Part shown: one piece after another, positions 6,396 through 9,561 of the stretch
Position numbering within the stretch: position 1 is the stretch's first letter
How the letters are laid out: each line of letters begins with the position of its first letter
Source: JANOGU01 sp964602115
Lineage (GTDB): Bacteria > Pseudomonadota > Alphaproteobacteria > Rhodobacterales > Rhodobacteraceae
Length of the DNA: 9,561 bases
Direction of reading: 5' to 3'
Assembly: GCA_964602115.1 (NCBI GenBank)
Contig: CAZRQN010000109.1
Coordinates: 1-9,561 of the forward strand
Translations under genes and position numbers: made by a program
Notes under the pieces: model-generated
What the model was told of the DNA's origin: nothing
The model's input: the letters and a program-made list of their open reading frames with translations, nothing else
Databases searched by the model: none

Positions 6396-6412
6396 CCGGG
6401 CATTTAGCCCGG
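6396..6412 (-). promoter_or_regulatory. Hairpin immediately upstream of the trmFO start
   Basis: Read on the minus strand, CCGGGC-TAAAT-GCCCGG forms a 6-bp GC-rich stem with a 5-nt loop, ending 2 nt before the trmFO ATG. It occupies the place where a ribosome binding site should be, and no Shine-Dalgarno was found elsewhere in the 45-nt gap. It could restrain trmFO translation, mark a processed end, or be fortuitous in such GC-rich DNA. Confidence 0.3.
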
Positions 6413-6438
6413 ACGCCGGCGGAGGGGAAGCGCTGCCG

Positions 6439-7194
6439 TCAGAAGAGCCCGGCGGCGATCAGCGGCGCGAAGGGCTGGGGCGCGGGGAAGGGGCGTTCGC
6501 GCAACGGCCGCCGCGCCCCGCCATCGGAGCCGAAGCGGAAGGTCAGGCCGAACTCCGCCCGCGTTTCCGCCGGGCGGGCATCGCGGCCGGTGACCGCATC
6601 GCGTGACAGGGCCAGGGTGGCGGCGAAACGGCTGCCCTGCGGCTCCCAGACCAGACCGGCGCGGGCCTGGCGGGAGACGGCGCGCAGCGCTTCCTCGTCC
6701 ACCTCGGCAAGCCCGAACTCGGCGAACAGGGTCAGGTCGTCGGACAGGGCCTGCGACAGCCGCCCGGAGACGGCGATGAAGTCGAGCGCGCGCGGCCGGG
6801 CATAGCCGAGCGCGGCGCGGCCGCCGAGCACGGTGCCGGGCGACAGCGCCACCATCCCCTCGACGCCGGCCTGCGCCACCGTCGCCTCGCGGCCGTCGAT
6901 ATCGGCCAGCGAGAGGAAAAGGCCGAATTTCCGGTCGTCCTGCGGCGCCATGTAAAGATGGGCATCGATCTGGCCGATCAGGCCGGAGGGATCGTCGGTC
7001 AGGCCGAAATCGAGCTGCAGCCCGTGATTGCCGGTGATGCGGAAGTCACCGGTGATCGAGAGCGCAGCGTTGGCGCCGTCCTCCGTGGAAACGGCCGCCG
7101 CAGTGAAATCGGCAAAGGCAAGGCCGATGCCGGAATCCGAGGCGGCGGCTGCGGCGGGCAGAAGAACGGCGGCGAGCGCGAGGGCGCGGCGCAT
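6439..7194 (-). CDS. Exported protein of unknown function, outer-membrane beta-barrel-like
   Basis: I do not recognise a named family. The 251-residue product starts with a clear Sec signal peptide: MRR, a hydrophobic core LALAAVLLPAAAAA, and a likely AAA|SDSG cut after about residue 18. The mature part is a series of short alternating polar/hydrophobic strands with glycine turns (HGLQLDFGLTDD, RKFGLFLSLADIDG, LTLFAEFGLAEVDE, SRFAATLALSRD, TRAEFGLTFRF). It has no cysteines and an acidic tendency, all typical of a small outer-membrane beta-barrel. The strand AEFGLTFRF resembles a terminal beta-signal, but about 30 proline- and arginine-rich residues follow before a final Phe. I chose the ATG at 7192-7194, which begins the signal peptide and has GAGG 6 nt upstream; the frame open to 7269 adds an implausible cysteine- and arginine-rich leader. 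First in a probable operon with trmFO and gluQ. Confidence 0.75.
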   Translation of the reverse strand: MRRALALAAVLLPAAAAASDSGIGLAFADFTAAAVSTEDGANAALSITGDFRITGNHGLQLDFGLTDDPSGLIGQIDAHLYMAPQDDRKFGLFLSLADIDGREATVAQAGVEGMVALSPGTVLGGRAALGYARPRALDFIAVSGRLSQALSDDLTLFAEFGLAEVDEEALRAVSRQARAGLVWEPQGSRFAATLALSRDAVTGRDARPAETRAEFGLTFRFGSDGGARRPLRERPFPAPQPFAPLIAAGLF

Positions 7195-7279
7195 GGGAAA
7201 CCTCGGCGATGGAAGGGCAGGGCGCGCCGTTCTGGCGCAGGCGGTCTTGCCGCAGGCCCTGCATGCCATGCCGAGGGGC

Positions 7280-7312
7280 GTTAGCGAAAGCTTAATCTTG
7301 ACAGATGGTTAA
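7280..7312 (-). promoter_or_regulatory. CtrA-like motifs upstream of the beta-barrel gene
   Basis: On the minus strand TTAACCAT (7312-7305) matches the octamer described for Caulobacter CtrA half-sites. It is followed by TTAA-GCTTTCG-CTAAC (7295-7280), one mismatch from the TTAA-N7-TTAAC consensus. They lie 86-118 nt upstream of the ATG at 7194, in the most AT-rich patch of an otherwise GC-rich gap. I could not place a convincing -35/-10 pair. The remainder of 7195-7381 holds a 14-bp palindrome GTCCGG-AG-CCGGAC (7321-7334) and the repeat at 7357. Confidence 0.35.
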
Positions 7313-7356
7313 GACGCGCGGTCCGGAGCCGGACGGTCGAGGTCCGGAACACCCGT

Positions 7357-7379
7357 CCCGGGTCAGGCCCGGGGCGCGG
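7357..7379. repeat. CCCGGG palindrome at the gyrA 3' end
   Basis: CCCGGG-TCAGG-CCCGGG with a GCGCGG tail is 23 bases identical to 3295-3317. It ends 2 nt before the gyrA stop codon (TCA on the plus strand, 7382-7384). On the minus strand it is the first thing transcribed after gyrA and can fold into a strong hairpin, but no T-run follows. The likely role is mRNA 3'-end formation or protection; it may also be a passive REP-like repeat. Confidence 0.65.
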
Positions 7380-7381
7380 CC

Positions 7382-9561
7382 TCAGTCTTCGCCCTGCTCC
7401 GCGATCCGCGCCACCGAGACGACATCCTCATCGGCGCCGACGTCGAAGACCCTCACCCCGCCTGCAGACCGCGAGCGGAAGGAGATCTGCGCCACCGGCA
7501 CCCGGATCGACTGGCCGGCGCTGGTCGCCATCATGATCTGGTCGCTGAGTTCCACCGGGAAAGCGGCGACGATCCGCCCGCCGCGCGGTCCCGGAGAGAT
7601 GGCCTTGACCCCCTGGCCGCCACGTCCGCGCACCGGATAGTCGTGGCTGGAGGACAGCTTGCCCGAACCGCCCTTGGTGATGGTCAGGATCAGGTCCTCG
7701 GCCGCCGACATCGCGGCATAGCGCTCGGGCGTCAGTTGCCCCTCGGCGATGGCCTCTTCCTCGTCGTCGGCCTCGTCCTCGGTCACGCCGGCCATCAGGC
7801 GGCGCTGCTTGAGATAGGCGGCGCGCTCCTCCGGATCGGCGTCGAAGTGGCGGATCACCGCCATGGAGACCACGCGGTCGCCCTCGGCCAGCCTGACCCC
7901 GCGCACCCCGGTCGAATCGCGGCCCTTGAAGACGCGGACCTCGGTGGTCGGGAAGCGGATGGCGCGGCCGAGATGGGTGACGAGCAGGATATCGTCGCTC
8001 TCGTCGCAGATGCGCACATTCACCAGCGAGGTGCCCTCGGGCAGGTTCATCGCGATCTTGCCGTTGCGCTTGACGTTGGTGAAATCCGACAGCGCGTTGC
8101 GGCGCACGTCGCCATCGGAGGTGGCGAAGAACACCTGAAGCGCGTCCCATTCCTCTTCCGGCACGTCAATGGGCATCAGCGCCGCGATGGAGACGCCCTG
8201 GTCGATCGGCAGGATGTTGACGATCGCCTTGCCCTTGGCGGTGCGTCCGGCCAGGGGCAGGCGCCAGCACTTGAGCGTATAGACCATCCCGTCGGTGGTG
8301 AAGAACAGCAGCGCGGTGTGGGTATTGGCGACGAAAAGCGTCGTCACCACATCGTCTTCCTTGGTCTCCATCGCGGAAAGACCCTTGCCGCCGCGATTCT
8401 GGGCGCGGAATTCGGCGAGCGGGGTGCGCTTGATGTAGCCGCCGGAGGTGATGGTGACGACCATGTCCTCGCGCTCGATCAGGTCCTCGTCCTCCAGATC
8501 GCCCTCCCATTCGGCGATCTCGGTGCGGCGCGGCACGGCAAAGAGCGCGCGGACCTCGCGCAATTCGTCGGAGATGATCGACAGGATGCGTTCGCGGGAG
8601 CCGAGGATGGCGAGATAGTCCTTGATCCTCGCCGCCAGCGCTTCCAACTCGTCGGTGATCTCCTTGACCCCAAGCGCCGTCAGGCGTTGCAGGCGCAGGT
8701 CGAGGATGGCGCGCGCCTGGGCGTCGGAGAGGTTGTAGCTGCCGTCCTCGTTGACCGGATGGGTCGGGTCGTCGATCAGCCGCAGGTAGGGCAGGATCTC
8801 CGCTGCCGGCCAGCGCCGGGTCATCAGCCGTTCGCGCGCCTCGGCGGCATCGGCCGAGGTGCGGATAGTGCGCACCACCTCATCGACATTGGAGACCGCC
8901 ACCGCCAGGCCGCAGAGGATATGGCTGCGCTCGCGGGTCTTCATCAGGTCGAAGGCGGTGCGGCGCGTGACAACTTCCTCGCGGAAGCTGATGAAATGGG
9001 TAAGGAAATCCCTCAGCGTCAGTTGCTCCGGCCGCCCGCCGTTGAGCGCCAGCATGTTGCAGCCGAAGGAGACCTGCATGGTGGTGAAGCGCCAGAGCTG
9101 GTTCAGCACCACATCCGGCGTGGCATCGCGCTTCAGCTCGATCACCACCCGCACGCCGCCCTTGTCGCTTTCGTCGAAGACCGCCGCGATGCCCTCGATC
9201 CGCTTCTCGCGCACCACCTCGGCGATCTTTTCCACCATCAGCGCCTTGTTCACCTGATAGGGGATCTCATCGACGATGATCGCGGTGCGGCCGCGCACCT
9301 CTTCCATATGGGTCCTGGACCGGATGATGACGCTGCCGCGCCCCTCCAGATAGGCCTTGCGCGCCCCGGAGCGGCCGAGGATCAGCCCGCCGGTGGGAAA
9401 GTCCGGCGCCGGGATGATCTCCATCAGCGCCTCGGAGGACAGATCCGGATTGGCGATCAGCGCCAGCGTGCCGTCGATCACCTCGCCGAGGTTGTGGGGC
9501 GGGATGTTGGTGGCCATGCCGACGGCGATGCCGCCGGCGCCATTGACCAGCATGTTGGGAA
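7382..9561 (-). CDS. gyrA: DNA gyrase subunit A (GyrA), 5' partial
   Basis: GyrA is the breakage-reunion subunit of the A2B2 gyrase that introduces negative supercoils. The visible part starts within the family segment PNMLVNGAGGIAVGMATNIP, equivalent to about residue 165-170 in E. coli, and runs to the stop. The ATG at 9551-9553 is an internal methionine. VDEIPYQVNKALMVEKI and a coiled-coil region (about 8850-8520) follow. The C-terminal beta-pinwheel holds the GyrA-box QNRGGKG (bases 8381-8401), which separates gyrase from topoisomerase IV ParC. An acidic insert DEADDEEEAIAEG is followed by GGSGKLSSSHDYPVRGRGGQG. The catalytic tyrosine and quinolone-resistance region lie outside the window. 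Nothing looks disrupted. Confidence 0.97.
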   Translation of the reverse strand, partial: PNMLVNGAGGIAVGMATNIPPHNLGEVIDGTLALIANPDLSSEALMEIIPAPDFPTGGLILGRSGARKAYLEGRGSVIIRSRTHMEEVRGRTAIIVDEIPYQVNKALMVEKIAEVVREKRIEGIAAVFDESDKGGVRVVIELKRDATPDVVLNQLWRFTTMQVSFGCNMLALNGGRPEQLTLRDFLTHFISFREEVVTRRTAFDLMKTRERSHILCGLAVAVSNVDEVVRTIRTSADAAEARERLMTRRWPAAEILPYLRLIDDPTHPVNEDGSYNLSDAQARAILDLRLQRLTALGVKEITDELEALAARIKDYLAILGSRERILSIISDELREVRALFAVPRRTEIAEWEGDLEDEDLIEREDMVVTITSGGYIKRTPLAEFRAQNRGGKGLSAMETKEDDVVTTLFVANTHTALLFFTTDGMVYTLKCWRLPLAGRTAKGKAIVNILPIDQGVSIAALMPIDVPEEEWDALQVFFATSDGDVRRNALSDFTNVKRNGKIAMNLPEGTSLVNVRICDESDDILLVTHLGRAIRFPTTEVRVFKGRDSTGVRGVRLAEGDRVVSMAVIRHFDADPEERAAYLKQRRLMAGVTEDEADDEEEAIAEGQLTPERYAAMSAAEDLILTITKGGSGKLSSSHDYPVRGRGGQGVKAISPGPRGGRIVAAFPVELSDQIMMATSAGQSIRVPVAQISFRSRSAGGVRVFDVGADEDVVSVARIAEQGED

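Noticed and set aside
5227..6606. A 459-codon plus-strand open frame opposite trmFO
   Set aside because: It mirrors trmFO codons, has no domain or start signal, and runs into the neighbouring gene's 3' end.
7195..7269. N-terminal extension of the exported protein
   Set aside because: It would place a Cys/Arg-rich leader before a typical signal peptide; ATG 7194 has GAGG at good spacing.
7298..7303. TTGACA on the plus strand as a -35 element
   Set aside because: No -10-like sequence lies 16-18 nt downstream and no plus-strand gene follows.

Overview
The window is GC-rich (visibly about 70% G+C) bacterial chromosome. Protein content, gene order and signals point to an alphaproteobacterium of the Rhodobacteraceae type. 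The main reasons are adjacent ligA and recG, a folate-dependent TrmFO next to GluQ-RS, a short two-cysteine NifU-like scaffold divergent from hisI, a GTTC-N7-GTTC LexA-type box, and CCCGGG-rich palindromes at gene ends. The genus is not determined, and no insertion sequence, prophage, CRISPR array, rRNA or tRNA gene was seen.

Layout. Positions 1-757 (+) are the C-terminal third of NAD-dependent DNA ligase LigA, cut by the window edge. It overlaps recG (754-2838, +) through an ATGA, so two DNA-repair enzymes are translationally coupled. After recG come a 24-bp near-perfect palindrome, a GTTC-N7-GTTC LexA-type operator abutting a TTGACG -35 element, and a 39-codon single-pass membrane microprotein (2928-3047, +) ended by an intrinsic terminator. 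Next is a compound inverted-repeat block (about 3231-3313), then a minus-strand NifU-like scaffold (3301-3807) divergent from hisI (3872-4246, +). hisI converges on a minus-strand block: an exported beta-barrel-like protein (7194-6439), trmFO (6393-5065) and gluQ (5080-4268). trmFO and gluQ, both tRNA-modification genes, overlap by 16 nt, and gluQ must start with TTG. A 187-nt gap with CtrA-like motifs and another palindrome separates this block from gyrA (9561-7382, -), whose 5' end lies outside the window.

Functional picture. Most genes are housekeeping: ligation and fork rescue (ligA, recG), DNA supercoiling (gyrA), histidine synthesis (hisI), Fe-S assembly, and tRNA m5U54 and glutamyl-queuosine formation (trmFO, gluQ). 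The least ordinary element is the LexA-box/promoter/microprotein/terminator unit at 2841-3151. It has the architecture of a small DNA-damage-induced membrane peptide such as Caulobacter SidA or E. coli TisB; this is inference, since no homology was tested. Second in interest is a family of short palindromes at gene 3' ends that supply the stop codons of two unrelated genes.
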